DNA of 64,000 nt from UBA1672 sp050633645 (lineage in GTDB: Bacteria; Pseudomonadota; Alphaproteobacteria; Micavibrionales; Micavibrionaceae): positions 1-64,000 of the forward strand of contig JBOEGX010000004.1 of NCBI GenBank assembly GCA_050633645.1, in the 5' to 3' direction. Position 1 is the first letter of the stretch; each line of letters opens with the position of its first letter. The position numbers and the translations under genes are program-made. Below the pieces are notes generated by a model, which was not told where the DNA came from, searched no databases, and saw only the letters and a list, made by a program, of their open reading frames with translations. This document shows, in pieces, positions 8,941 through 17,889 of this stretch.

Positions 8941-9234
8941 TTAGTTGACACAAACAACATCCGCATTCAAACGCAACACCGCGCCTGAATAATGCTGTGC
9001 ACTTAATATAACTTTTTTACTCTCACAAATTTTATTCGCCCAATCCTGCGGAACTGTGCCAATAAAAAACACCCCCTCATGCATCACCGCATGAATTGCA
9101 TTCGTATCAGGATTAAACATAACACGTTCTGCCTTCGCATAAGACGCATCGTCAAGCTCAATAACAATGTCCTGAGTATCAAGCGCAGTGTATTGAGCAC
9201 CAACGCCGCTTTGTTCAATAGAAATATGTGCCAT
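8941..9234 (-). CDS. Hypothetical protein, 97 residues
   Basis: Unrecognised small soluble protein with alternating beta-prone segments; no signal peptide or membrane span. An AGAGGGG site about seven bases before the ATG supports the start. It lies in a minus-strand orphan cluster (8808-9791) placed between rplS and leuC, which point the other way. Confidence 0.65.
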   Translation of the reverse strand: MAHISIEQSGVGAQYTALDTQDIVIELDDASYAKAERVMFNPDTNAIHAVMHEGVFFIGTVPQDWANKICESKKVILSAQHYSGAVLRLNADVVCVN

Positions 9235-9320
9235 AAAAAAACCCCTCTGCTCATAATTCGTACGCTATTGCAACGCACAATCAAAGTGTAAGCGAAAGGA
9301 GTTTAAGAAAAGTTAATTAC

Positions 9321-9791
9321 TTATAAATTCTGGCCTTCTAAAGGGGACCTTTGTTGTAAATCCTGAATTTTTTCAGAAAGGTTATTCTGATATATAGCCA
9401 TATCACGGCCAACTTCTGTCAAACGATCCTTCATAATATCAAGATCTTCCGTCAAAAGAAATGTGTCATTCACAACACTACCCGCTTCCATGCCCTTCAT
9501 ATCATTCGTATACTGCTTAAGAGTTACAAAATTATCACCAATTTTATCCGCGAAGTCTTCATTAGAATAATATTTCACAGCATCACTTTTTATATTACCT
9601 GTTCCCTCGCCACTAAAGACACCAACAGGCTCATGAACAAGACAACCTTTTTCTGTCTGTTGAAGCACAATAGAGACCCGCTCTATATTATACTCAAGCT
9701 CAACAATACCATCATTGTTTCCAACGCTATCTGCAAATTTCGACTGTATATTTGGAATTAATTCTACATCTGCCATTTTAATATCACCCAT
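9321..9791 (-). CDS. Hypothetical protein, 156 residues
   Basis: Unrecognised acidic protein with no signal peptide or membrane segment and a helical, probably coiled C-terminal third (about 110-150). An in-frame ATG five residues in (MADVELIPN) is an alternative start. It is the first gene of the minus-strand orphan cluster, 86 bases upstream of the 97-residue gene, and is divergent from leuC. Confidence 0.6.
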   Translation of the reverse strand: MGDIKMADVELIPNIQSKFADSVGNNDGIVELEYNIERVSIVLQQTEKGCLVHEPVGVFSGEGTGNIKSDAVKYYSNEDFADKIGDNFVTLKQYTNDMKGMEAGSVVNDTFLLTEDLDIMKDRLTEVGRDMAIYQNNLSEKIQDLQQRSPLEGQNL

Positions 9792-9925
9792 AAATTATTT
9801 ATTTTTTACACTATGCCCTATATTACCCTAAAAAATCAAATAAATTCTTACCATATCTCGACAAAACCATAGGAAAATATTATACCCTATGACACTGATA
9901 ATAATAAAATTACAAGGCTCTTCAC

Positions 9926-11326
9926 ATGGCACCGCGCACTCTTTACCAAAAAATATGGGACGATCACGTTATTGAAACGGGTGAGGATGGCACATGCCTG
10001 ATCTATATTGATCGCCATTTGGTACACGAGGTCACCTCCCCTCAGGCTTTTGAAGGCCTCCGGATGAGCGGGCGCAGCGTACGCAAAATCGAAAACACGC
10101 TCGCCGTGATGGATCATAACGTCCCCACAACAGACCGCTCCAAACCGATTGAAGAGCCAGACAGCAAAATTCAGGTCGACACGCTCCGCCAAAACTGCGA
10201 AGAATTCGGCGTAAAACTGTTCGACCTCACCGATCAACGCCAAGGGATCGTGCATATTATTGGCCCAGAACAAGGCTTCACCCAACCCGGTATGACGATT
10301 GTTTGCGGCGATAGCCACACCTCCACCCACGGCGCATTCGGCGCGCTAGCCTTTGGTATAGGAACAAGCGAGGTTGAACACGTTCTGGCCACGCAAACTC
10401 TGATCCAAAAACCATCCAAAAACATGCGTATCACAGTTGACGGCACCCTACCCGATGGCGTAACGGCCAAAGACATGATCCTCGCCATTATTGGTGAAAT
10501 TGGAACCGCTGGCGGCACAGGATATGTCATAGAATTCGCAGGAGAGGCAATGAAAAACCTGTCCATGGAAGGCCGCATGACGGTCTGTAATATGGCGATT
10601 GAAGGCGGCGCACGCGCAGGGCTCATCGCGCCAGATGAAACAACATACAACTACGTCAAAGGCCGCCCAATGGCACCAAAGGGCGAAGAATTTGATCGTG
10701 CCGTCACCTATTGGAAAACATTATTCTCCGATAACGGGGCAATCTACGATAAAGACATCACTCTAAAAGCCGAAGATATTGCCCCAACAGTAACATGGGG
10801 TACAACCCCCGAAGATGTTGTGCAAATAACAGGCTTTGTCCCCGCTCCCGAAGATTTTAGCGACACAAATAAACAAACCTCCGTCAAACGTATGCTTGAT
10901 TATATGGGGCTCACCGCAGGAACGAAAATCACAGATATCACAATTGATAAGGTCTTTATCGGCTCTTGCACCAATGCAAGAATAGAAGATTTACGCGCCG
11001 TCGCCGCCATAGCCAAGGGAAAAAAAGTCATAGAAACGGTTGAAGCCATGGTCGTCCCAGGTTCAGGTCTGGTCAAGGCAATGGCCGAAGAAGAAGGAAT
11101 CGCCGACATATTAATTGAGGCAGGTTTCGATTGGCGTGAGCCCGGCTGCTCTATGTGCCTTGGCATGAACCCTGACCAATTAAAACCAGGTGAACGCTGC
11201 GCCTCCACGTCCAACCGTAATTTCGAAGGCCGTCAAGGACGCGGTGGGCGAACACATCTCGTTTCCCCCGCAATGGCCGCCGCCGCCGCAATCACAGGAA
11301 AATTAACCGATGTCAGAGAGTTATAA
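9926..11326 (+). CDS. leuC: 3-isopropylmalate dehydratase large subunit
   Basis: Aconitase-family isomerase of leucine biosynthesis that binds a 4Fe-4S cluster and works with LeuD. At 466 residues it is the standard length. The cluster cysteines are C348 (GSCTNAR), C408 and C411 (GCSMC). CGDSHTSTHGAFG and GIGTSEVEH lie near residues 128-148. It overlaps the next gene by 17 bases. Confidence 0.98.
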   Translation: MAPRTLYQKIWDDHVIETGEDGTCLIYIDRHLVHEVTSPQAFEGLRMSGRSVRKIENTLAVMDHNVPTTDRSKPIEEPDSKIQVDTLRQNCEEFGVKLFDLTDQRQGIVHIIGPEQGFTQPGMTIVCGDSHTSTHGAFGALAFGIGTSEVEHVLATQTLIQKPSKNMRITVDGTLPDGVTAKDMILAIIGEIGTAGGTGYVIEFAGEAMKNLSMEGRMTVCNMAIEGGARAGLIAPDETTYNYVKGRPMAPKGEEFDRAVTYWKTLFSDNGAIYDKDITLKAEDIAPTVTWGTTPEDVVQITGFVPAPEDFSDTNKQTSVKRMLDYMGLTAGTKITDITIDKVFIGSCTNARIEDLRAVAAIAKGKKVIETVEAMVVPGSGLVKAMAEEEGIADILIEAGFDWREPGCSMCLGMNPDQLKPGERCASTSNRNFEGRQGRGGRTHLVSPAMAAAAAITGKLTDVREL

Positions 11327-12005
11327 AACCCACGATTGGCCTGATTATTTTGACTTTGAAACAGACACATTGTGTCAGGATGTTTTCAAACCCTTTATCG
11401 AAAATGAGTTACAAGAGCTTAAACAATATGATGAGCAACGCCCCGAAGGCATAACCTATATCTTCCACGAACACGCCGCGCGCGTTGCAAATAATATACG
11501 TAAAACCTGCCTTCACATGGAGCTTGGTAAAACGGTGGCAAATAATATGTATTGGGCAATACTTCCCCATGATATAGGGAAAAAGAACCTCCCGCTTGAC
11601 CTATGGGACAAGGAAGAAAAACCAACAGATAACCTCAAAAAATTCCGCCGCACACACACCCTTCTCGGCGCGCAAATAGTGCAAGAATATTTCCCCGACA
11701 TCACCCACCCATTTAAGGATTTGATGATAGACATCATGGCCTATCACCATGAACAAATGGACGGAAAAGGAACACACGAAATCCCTGTTGATAAGCTCTC
11801 CAAACCTGTCCGCCTCGCCGCCATAGTAGAGGCCTTTGACGGATGGAGAATTTGGCGTCCCCATTTCGCCGATCGTGATATTTCAATCCCCTCCGTCCTG
11901 AAACGTATGCGCGATGAAAAAGGCGCAGAAATTTTTGACATGGAACTCTTCGAAGCATTTGCAGAAATGAAGATGATTGAGTATAAAAACCAACAAAACC
12001 AATAG
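11310..12005 (+). CDS. HD-GYP-like phosphohydrolase domain protein
   Basis: A 231-residue soluble protein with an HD metal-binding core: H53/H55, HDIGK (H87, D88), H116, YHHEQMDGKG (H146, H147, D151) and D177. The order and spacing match HD-GYP cyclic-di-GMP phosphodiesterases, but the GYP tripeptide is replaced by Gly-Thr-His after DGK. No sensor or receiver domain is present. It begins inside leuC and ends eight bases before leuD, so it is translated from the leucine operon. A link to leucine synthesis is not known; the substrate cannot be read from sequence. Confidence 0.8.
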   Translation: MSESYKTHDWPDYFDFETDTLCQDVFKPFIENELQELKQYDEQRPEGITYIFHEHAARVANNIRKTCLHMELGKTVANNMYWAILPHDIGKKNLPLDLWDKEEKPTDNLKKFRRTHTLLGAQIVQEYFPDITHPFKDLMIDIMAYHHEQMDGKGTHEIPVDKLSKPVRLAAIVEAFDGWRIWRPHFADRDISIPSVLKRMRDEKGAEIFDMELFEAFAEMKMIEYKNQQNQ

Positions 12006-12013
12006 AGGAAATA

Positions 12014-12619
12014 ATGGACGCTTTCACAAAATTAAATGCCCGCGCCGCGCCACTGGATATGATTAACATTGATACAGATATCATTATCCCAAAACAATTT
12101 CTGAAAACGGTTAAACGCACTGGCCTTGGCATTAGTGCATTTTACAATTTACGTTACGATGATAACGGCGAAGAAAACCCCGAATTCCCCCTCAATAAAC
12201 CCGAATATAAGGGTGCAGAAATCTTAATCACTGGCGAAAATTTCGGCTGTGGCTCATCCAGAGAACACGCGCCATGGGCAATTCTGGATATGGGTTTTCG
12301 CTGCGTCATTGCCCCATCATTCGCCGATATATTCTTCAACAATAGCTTTAAAAACGGCATATTACCCATTGTTTTACCAAAAGAACAAGTGAATCAACTT
12401 ATGCAAGAGGCAAACGAACACCCCGACGCCCTGATCGAAATTGACCTTGAAAAACAAACCATTACGCGCGGGAATAAATTCAGCTTCACCTTTGATGTGG
12501 ATGAATTTCGAAAGCACTGCCTCCTAAACGGGCTTGACGATATCGGCCTCACCTTGCAAAAAGATGCTGCCATTACAAACTTCGAAGAAAAACGCAAAAC
12601 AACACAAAGCTGGATTTAA
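12014..12619 (+). CDS. leuD: 3-isopropylmalate dehydratase small subunit
   Basis: Swivel-domain partner of LeuC, 201 residues as expected. The family signature GCGSSREHAPWAI is present near residue 75, followed by SFADIFFNNSFKNG. A GAGGAAA ribosome-binding site precedes the ATG at 12014. It sits between the HD-domain gene and leuB. Confidence 0.98.
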   Translation: MDAFTKLNARAAPLDMINIDTDIIIPKQFLKTVKRTGLGISAFYNLRYDDNGEENPEFPLNKPEYKGAEILITGENFGCGSSREHAPWAILDMGFRCVIAPSFADIFFNNSFKNGILPIVLPKEQVNQLMQEANEHPDALIEIDLEKQTITRGNKFSFTFDVDEFRKHCLLNGLDDIGLTLQKDAAITNFEEKRKTTQSWI

Positions 12620-12623
12620 CAAT

Positions 12624-13712
12624 ATGACCACATACACCCTTCAAATACTTCCAGGTGATGGCATCGGCCCCGAGATTATGAACGAAGCTATAAAGCTCAT
12701 CAACTGGGTCAATGACAACACCGATATCACAATCAACACGATAGAAGACAAAATCGGCGGACAAGCATATGACGAATACGGCATACCACTCGCAGACTCA
12801 ACCCTTGAATCATGCCGCAACGCCGATGCCATTTTAATGGGGTCAGTCGGTGGCCCGAAATGGGATGGTGTTGATTATAACAAACGCCCAGAGGCTGGCT
12901 TGCTCCGCCTTCGTAAAGAGCTAGATTTATTCGCCAATCTACGCCCTGCTCTCGTGTTTGACGCGCTCATTGACGCATCAACCCTCAAACCTGAAATCGT
13001 TCGCGGCCTTGACATCTTAATCGTGCGCGAGCTAACAGGCGGCGTATATTTTGGTGAACCACGCGGCATAGAAGACCTCGGCAATGGACAGCGCCGTGGC
13101 TTCAACACACAAACCTACACCACAGCAGAGATAGAGCGCGTCGCCCGCGTCGCCTTCGAACTCGCTAGAAAACGCGGCAATAAAGTGCATTCTTGCGAAA
13201 AAGCCAACGTCATGGAAAGCGGAAAACTCTGGCGCGAAGACGTCACCGCCCTACATGCAAAAGAATATAGAGATGTCACGTTAGAACACATGTACGCCGA
13301 TAACTGCGCAATGCAACTCCTCCGCAATCCATCACAATTTGACGTTATTGTCACCGATAATTTATTCGGCGATATACTATCAGATGCCGCCGCTATGCTC
13401 ACTGGCTCACTCGGTATGCTCCCCTCCGCATCGCTCGGCGCGGATAAGAACACCGCATTATATGAGCCTGTCCACGGCTCTGCCCCTGATATTGCAGGTC
13501 AAGGAAAAGCCAACCCCCTCGCCACAATCCTAAGCTTCGCAATGTGCCTGAGATATTCTTTTGATCAAGGCACACTCGCCGATAAAATCGAGGCTGCCGT
13601 TCAAGCTGTGCTTAATAGCGGCACAAGAACCCCCGACATAATGGCCGATGGTTGCACGCAAGTCTCGACATCTGAAATGGGAGATGCAATAATCGCCGCA
13701 CTTACAAAATAA
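12624..13712 (+). CDS. leuB: 3-isopropylmalate dehydrogenase
   Basis: NAD-dependent oxidative decarboxylase, third step of leucine synthesis. The start is the ATG at 12624 (MTTYTLQILPGDGIG), five bases after the leuD stop; an in-frame upstream start inside leuD would add 30 non-homologous residues. Length 362. Conserved NVMESGKLWR, DNLFGDILSD and the C-terminal PVHGSAPDIAG are all present. Confidence 0.98.
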   Translation: MTTYTLQILPGDGIGPEIMNEAIKLINWVNDNTDITINTIEDKIGGQAYDEYGIPLADSTLESCRNADAILMGSVGGPKWDGVDYNKRPEAGLLRLRKELDLFANLRPALVFDALIDASTLKPEIVRGLDILIVRELTGGVYFGEPRGIEDLGNGQRRGFNTQTYTTAEIERVARVAFELARKRGNKVHSCEKANVMESGKLWREDVTALHAKEYRDVTLEHMYADNCAMQLLRNPSQFDVIVTDNLFGDILSDAAAMLTGSLGMLPSASLGADKNTALYEPVHGSAPDIAGQGKANPLATILSFAMCLRYSFDQGTLADKIEAAVQAVLNSGTRTPDIMADGCTQVSTSEMGDAIIAALTK

Positions 13713-13734
13713 TTATTTTGATGAAAGGGGCATT

Positions 13735-14223
13735 ATGATCGCAAGCCTGATCCTATTGTTACATTTTCTGGGGATCATAAGCCTCGAAAGTGCATACACA
13801 TCTTTATACATCGCAGGGGCAATGTTACTCATTGCGGAAATCGGCGTTGTATCCCTCGGCCTTCTCACAATAAATGGCCTCCTCGCACTTTACGCGGGCT
13901 ATACCCTACATATGGGGAGCAATACTATGTTTGGCATAGATATAGGCTGGCCTCTCCTTTTCGGAATCGCCTTTGCCGAATTCCTCGTACTTGGAATTGT
14001 CATCATGGTTTATCTAAAAATCAAACGCACCAAACAATCCTCTGGCACGGAAAGTATGATCGGGCAAAAGGCCACAGTCATAAGCTGGAACGCGAAAAAA
14101 GGCAGCGTCCGCTATGAAGGTGAGATATGGAACGCCATATCAAAAACCGAAATGGAATTAAACGAACATGAGGATGTACGCATAGAAAGCGTCGACAAAC
14201 TAAACCTCATAATCACAACATAA
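13735..14223 (+). CDS. NfeD-family membrane protein
   Basis: Short-type NfeD of 162 residues with three or four hydrophobic helices in residues 1-100, then a C-terminal OB-fold (IGQKATVISW through GEIWNAIS). Such proteins partner SPFH proteins, and the next gene is a slipin. The pair follows leuB on the same strand by 22 bases and is probably transcribed with it, at least in part. Confidence 0.88.
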   Translation: MIASLILLLHFLGIISLESAYTSLYIAGAMLLIAEIGVVSLGLLTINGLLALYAGYTLHMGSNTMFGIDIGWPLLFGIAFAEFLVLGIVIMVYLKIKRTKQSSGTESMIGQKATVISWNAKKGSVRYEGEIWNAISKTEMELNEHEDVRIESVDKLNLIITT

Positions 14224-14246
14224 CTTAAAAAAAACAGGAGAAAACT

Positions 14247-15005
14247 ATGGAGTTTTTAATACCCCTACTTTTATTCATCGTCATCGTACTTTTTTCATCC
14301 ATCCGTATTATTCAAGAATATGAACGCGGCGTCATTTATACACTTGGACGCTATACAAGCAACCGTGGCCCAGGCGTGCAAATCATCTTCCCCGTTTTGC
14401 AACGTGTACTGGTTGTTGATATGCGTATCCGCACCGTGGACATCCCCCCGCAAGACGTTATTTCCAAAGACAACGTGTCGGTCAAGGTCAATGCGGTTCT
14501 ATATTACCGTGTCGTAGACCCAGGCAGCGCCGTCAACAAGGTCGAAGACTTCATCATGGCGACAAGCCAACTGGCGCAAACAACAATGCGCTCTGTTCTT
14601 GGAAAACATGACCTTGACGAAATGCTCTCTCATCGTGAAAAACTCAATAATGATGTGCAAGTCATCCTCGATCAACAAACCGAAGGATGGGGCATTAAGG
14701 TTACCAATGTTGAAATCAAAAATGTAGATATAGACCCAACCATGGTGCGCGCCATCGCAAAACAAGCCGAAGCAGAGCGTGAACGCCGCGCAAAAGTCAT
14801 CAATGCCGAAGGTGAATTACAAGCATCAGAGAAACTAGATGAAGCCGCTGCCATTCTCGCACGCCGCCCCGAAACGATGCAACTCAGATATCTTGGTACA
14901 ATGGCCGAATTCACAAATGCAAAGGGCAACACGATTATCCTGCCCATCCCACTTGATATGCTTGGCGGCCTAAAGGAAATCGTTGATAAAGTGTCGAAGA
15001 AGTAA
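14247..15005 (+). CDS. Slipin / stomatin-like SPFH membrane protein
   Basis: A 252-residue protein with an N-terminal membrane hairpin (residues 3-22), the SPFH domain (EYERGVIYTLGRY, VDIPPQDVISKDN) and a short coiled region rich in Ala/Glu/Arg ending in an oligomerisation motif (TIILPIPLDML). Stomatin-like proteins organise membrane microdomains and act with NfeD. An AGGAGA site precedes the start. Confidence 0.93.
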   Translation: MEFLIPLLLFIVIVLFSSIRIIQEYERGVIYTLGRYTSNRGPGVQIIFPVLQRVLVVDMRIRTVDIPPQDVISKDNVSVKVNAVLYYRVVDPGSAVNKVEDFIMATSQLAQTTMRSVLGKHDLDEMLSHREKLNNDVQVILDQQTEGWGIKVTNVEIKNVDIDPTMVRAIAKQAEAERERRAKVINAEGELQASEKLDEAAAILARRPETMQLRYLGTMAEFTNAKGNTIILPIPLDMLGGLKEIVDKVSKK

Positions 15006-15028
15006 CGCTCCCCATACAAAAAACAAAA

Positions 15029-15054
15029 AAAGAGCCAGAAATTTCTGGCTCTTT
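15029..15054. terminator. Bidirectional terminator between slipin and pilin genes
   Basis: A perfect 26-base palindrome (arms AAAGAGCCAGAAA and its complement). A-rich flanking sequence at 15017-15030 gives a strong T-run on the minus strand for the pilin gene; on the plus strand it is followed only by TTTCC. It lies between two converging genes. Confidence 0.85.
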
Positions 15055-15077
15055 CCAATTCTAACTAAGTAATAATC

Positions 15078-15767
15078 TTATCCTTGGATACGAACTGAGA
15101 ACCCACACACTGCAGTTGATGTTCTCTCAATATATCCAGCAGCCGCAGTGCCACAAGCCGCAGGACCGACACCACCAGCAGAACCAGTCGTTGGATCACC
15201 ATCATCAATCTTACGATCCATACGTGCCGCATCAAGAGGCTTGAGGTTTTGACCACCTGGTGTACCAGATGTAGAAACAGTCAAGTAATGCCCCGCACGC
15301 GCAGCTGCGAGCAGACCATAAGCACCACCAGCAGTATACCCTGGAACAATCTCATTCGCGGCAATATCAGCATCCATATAACCAGTTGCATTCACATTCG
15401 TAACCAATTCAGCCGCCTGTAAATGCGGGAAAAAATTCAAATTCTCCCCAGTACCAACCAACGAAGTTGTTGCTAATTGGTTATTACCATTTCCTGCAAC
15501 ACAAGCAGCAGCACCACAGTTTGGAAGACGAGTATTTGCCGCCAACATATCACCTGGGAATGCATCAAAAACATCACGGAATGTGCCTGTTGCAGCATCA
15601 ATCGCTTTAAGCTGCGCCACAGTTGATGTTACCTGTGCATTCGCAATCATTTCTTGTCCTTTAAGAATACCACCAACCAAAAGGCCAATAATAATCATCA
15701 CAACCGCTAGCTCAACCAGAGTAAAACCCTGTTCAGAACGCGCAGCATCATACATACGTGTTTTCAT
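15078..15767 (-). CDS. Type IV pilin / prepilin-type protein
   Basis: Precursor of 229 residues. A short basic leader (MKTRMYDAARSEQG) ends in the prepilin-peptidase site G/F with Glu at mature +5 (FTLVELAVVM), followed by the hydrophobic alpha-1 helix. The C-terminal domain is Gly/Ala-rich with cysteines that could form disulfides. The ATG at 15767 has a good AAGGAGA site; a longer upstream frame lacks one and would bury the leader. As the last gene of the pilus block, it is probably the major subunit, though that is inference. Confidence 0.93.
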   Translation of the reverse strand: MKTRMYDAARSEQGFTLVELAVVMIIIGLLVGGILKGQEMIANAQVTSTVAQLKAIDAATGTFRDVFDAFPGDMLAANTRLPNCGAAACVAGNGNNQLATTSLVGTGENLNFFPHLQAAELVTNVNATGYMDADIAANEIVPGYTAGGAYGLLAAARAGHYLTVSTSGTPGGQNLKPLDAARMDRKIDDGDPTTGSAGGVGPAACGTAAAGYIERTSTAVCGFSVRIQG

Positions 15768-15946
15768 TTTGTAATCTCCTTCAAAAGATCTGTAAAAATT
15801 TGTTATTAAGTTTAAGAATAGTAAGAACGTGCTGGACAGCACTCGCGAATCATACACGCCTTTTCTCTTCTTTAACAGTCCCAATATCTATAAGAATGGG
15901 TTTTTTTATTAAATTTGAGATTAAGAAAATGAGTATTTTGGCCACA

Positions 15947-15983
15947 TTGACAAACTGGTCAATCACAAAAACAAAACGGTCAA
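15947..15983. promoter_or_regulatory. Candidate operator upstream of the pilin gene
   Basis: Two direct GGTCAA hexamers lie at 15957-15962 and 15978-15983, exactly 21 bases apart (two helical turns), the usual layout for AraC-family sites. The first overlaps a perfect inverted repeat, TTGAC (15947-15951) with GTCAA (15958-15962). The site lies between the AraC-type gene and the pilin gene. Binding by that regulator is inference. Confidence 0.4.
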
Positions 15984-16004
15984 AGTGCGTGTTTCTGTTA
16001 AGAT

Positions 16005-17075
16005 TTACTTAATCATATTATTGCGGTAACTGCTCGGGCTTTGTTTGGCACACTCTTTAAATGCCCGATTAAATGATGTCATGGAATTAAACCCAACTTC
16101 CGTTGCAATCACCCCCATCTCCGCATCTGTATCAAGCAATAATCGCTTGGCATCCTCAACACGGTGTTCATTCAAAAGCTTCGGAAAGGACTTCTTATAA
16201 TGAAGATTAATAATTCGCGATATACTCGCCTCAGGCACATTCAACTCCTTCGCCAGATCACTGCGGGAATAACTCGGCTCATGATAAACCTTATCCATCG
16301 CAATCAAACGCTCAATCGCATCAATCAATGACTGATCATCTTGCCCCAAAAAATCTTTACGCACGGGCTTAACATCCGTGAATAATGCACTGGGATATAT
16401 CCGAAACATACTGGTCGAAACCAAATACACAAAACCAAGTCCTAAAACCGTACGCATCAATATAGGGTCAAAATTCAAAGTATACCCCGTTGTTAAAAAC
16501 GCCGTAAAAATCAAAAACGCAACATTAACGATAATCAGCGCTAAGATAAGCCAATAGCGCTCCCTCCCTGCCGGCTGATCCAATATCCCCGCAAACAAGC
16601 CACGCCGCGCCCATATCACAAGCAACGCAACCGCCCCCGCAACCACGGTAGAAACATTAAGCCAATCTATAAGCGGCGGGCAAACGCCAACATACCCATC
16701 ACATTCACCATATAGGCTTGATGTCAAAGAATACGAACCAATCAACGCCAAGGGAACAACAAGTAAAACCAACCAGTTTAAAACGGACGGGATTTTTTTA
16801 ATCTGCGCCATCTGAATAATAAGCAAAACACTAAGCGGGATAATCATCGTCCACGCGACCCAGCTCATAACCTCATAATAGGAAAATAATTCAGAAACAT
16901 ACCCCCGCGCCAAATCACCAAAAAACGCCACCGATAATGTAAAAAAGAACAGTGCCGGTAAAATAACCTGCCGCACATTACCCGCACGGAAAAACACATG
17001 CACAATAACGTACACACATTGGAAAACACCAATTAATGATAAAACCTCGGAAAATGTAAAACGTAAATTTTCCAT
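16005..17075 (-). CDS. Membrane-anchored AraC-family transcriptional regulator
   Basis: A 356-residue protein. The first 230 residues form about seven hydrophobic helices; the C-terminal 100 form an AraC-type double helix-turn-helix (SRSDLAKELNVPEASISRIIN, then the signature GFNSMTSFNRAFKECAKQSPSSYR). Related 7-TM/AraC proteins sense signals at the membrane. It lies directly upstream of the pilin gene on the same strand, with candidate binding sites between them. Confidence 0.88.
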   Translation of the reverse strand: MENLRFTFSEVLSLIGVFQCVYVIVHVFFRAGNVRQVILPALFFFTLSVAFFGDLARGYVSELFSYYEVMSWVAWTMIIPLSVLLIIQMAQIKKIPSVLNWLVLLVVPLALIGSYSLTSSLYGECDGYVGVCPPLIDWLNVSTVVAGAVALLVIWARRGLFAGILDQPAGRERYWLILALIIVNVAFLIFTAFLTTGYTLNFDPILMRTVLGLGFVYLVSTSMFRIYPSALFTDVKPVRKDFLGQDDQSLIDAIERLIAMDKVYHEPSYSRSDLAKELNVPEASISRIINLHYKKSFPKLLNEHRVEDAKRLLLDTDAEMGVIATEVGFNSMTSFNRAFKECAKQSPSSYRNNMIK

Positions 17076-17142
17076 CTATAAAAACACGACCCTTTATTAT
17101 TCACCAACATTTTAGGCCATATAAACCACTATGCAAATACTA

Positions 17143-17874
17143 TTAATATACACCTTCGCATAATGGATCTTTCGCCTTTTGATTTTCTGTCAAAATTTGA
17201 TCACAAATATAAGCGCGCGCGGCATTAACTTCACTGGGGTGCATTTTTTCAACATTGGATTTCAAAATCTCAAGCATAAGCGCATAAGCCGCCTCTTTAT
17301 CTCCACTCGCCTTCATCACAAAAACAGGCATCTGCCGCACCCAGGCCGGCGCATCATCTGGCGCAGTATCCGCAAGTTTTTTCGCCAATTCCAACGCCTT
17401 ATCCAAATCATCCATAACAAAGCGCGAAACATACACAGCCTGCGCCAACCACCGCCAATTCTCACCTCCACTCCGTGCTCCAACCATTTCCAAATAATCA
17501 AGCACAGGGTAAAATTTATCTGGCTCTTGAACGCCGCTAAAATAATACGCCGCCAGATAGGGAATAAAGTTAGATCGCGGGTCAAGCTTATCTTGCAAGA
17601 AAAACCACTTGGATAATCTATCGTAATCATAATCCTTAAGTGGCGTATAACGCCCCCCCGTATCGCCAAAATTCTGGATCATAATCGCATTTAATCGATA
17701 CGCCAATGAGGCATCCCCAAGCCCCATAGCACCAATAAACTTAGTATCAGGTGCCGGTGGCACATTTCCCCATTTCGCCCGAACATCCCGCACAGAAAAC
17801 CAATACAAAATATTAAATGACAAACATATCGCCATAATGATTTGAATATAAAATATATGCCGCGAATATTTCAT
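17143..17874 (-). CDS. Membrane-anchored helical-repeat (TPR-like) protein
   Basis: A 243-residue protein with an N-terminal signal anchor (about 8-27) and a periplasmic helical region resembling degenerate TPRs (YLAAYYFSG, WRWLAQAVYVSRF, ALELAKKLAD). It ends the main pilus/ABC block, 15 bases after the ABC permease gene, and may be an accessory protein of that transporter. No specific family recognised. Confidence 0.7.
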   Translation of the reverse strand: MKYSRHIFYIQIIMAICLSFNILYWFSVRDVRAKWGNVPPAPDTKFIGAMGLGDASLAYRLNAIMIQNFGDTGGRYTPLKDYDYDRLSKWFFLQDKLDPRSNFIPYLAAYYFSGVQEPDKFYPVLDYLEMVGARSGGENWRWLAQAVYVSRFVMDDLDKALELAKKLADTAPDDAPAWVRQMPVFVMKASGDKEAAYALMLEILKSNVEKMHPSEVNAARAYICDQILTENQKAKDPLCEGVY

Positions 17875-17889
17875 AAACGTGCTTTCACC

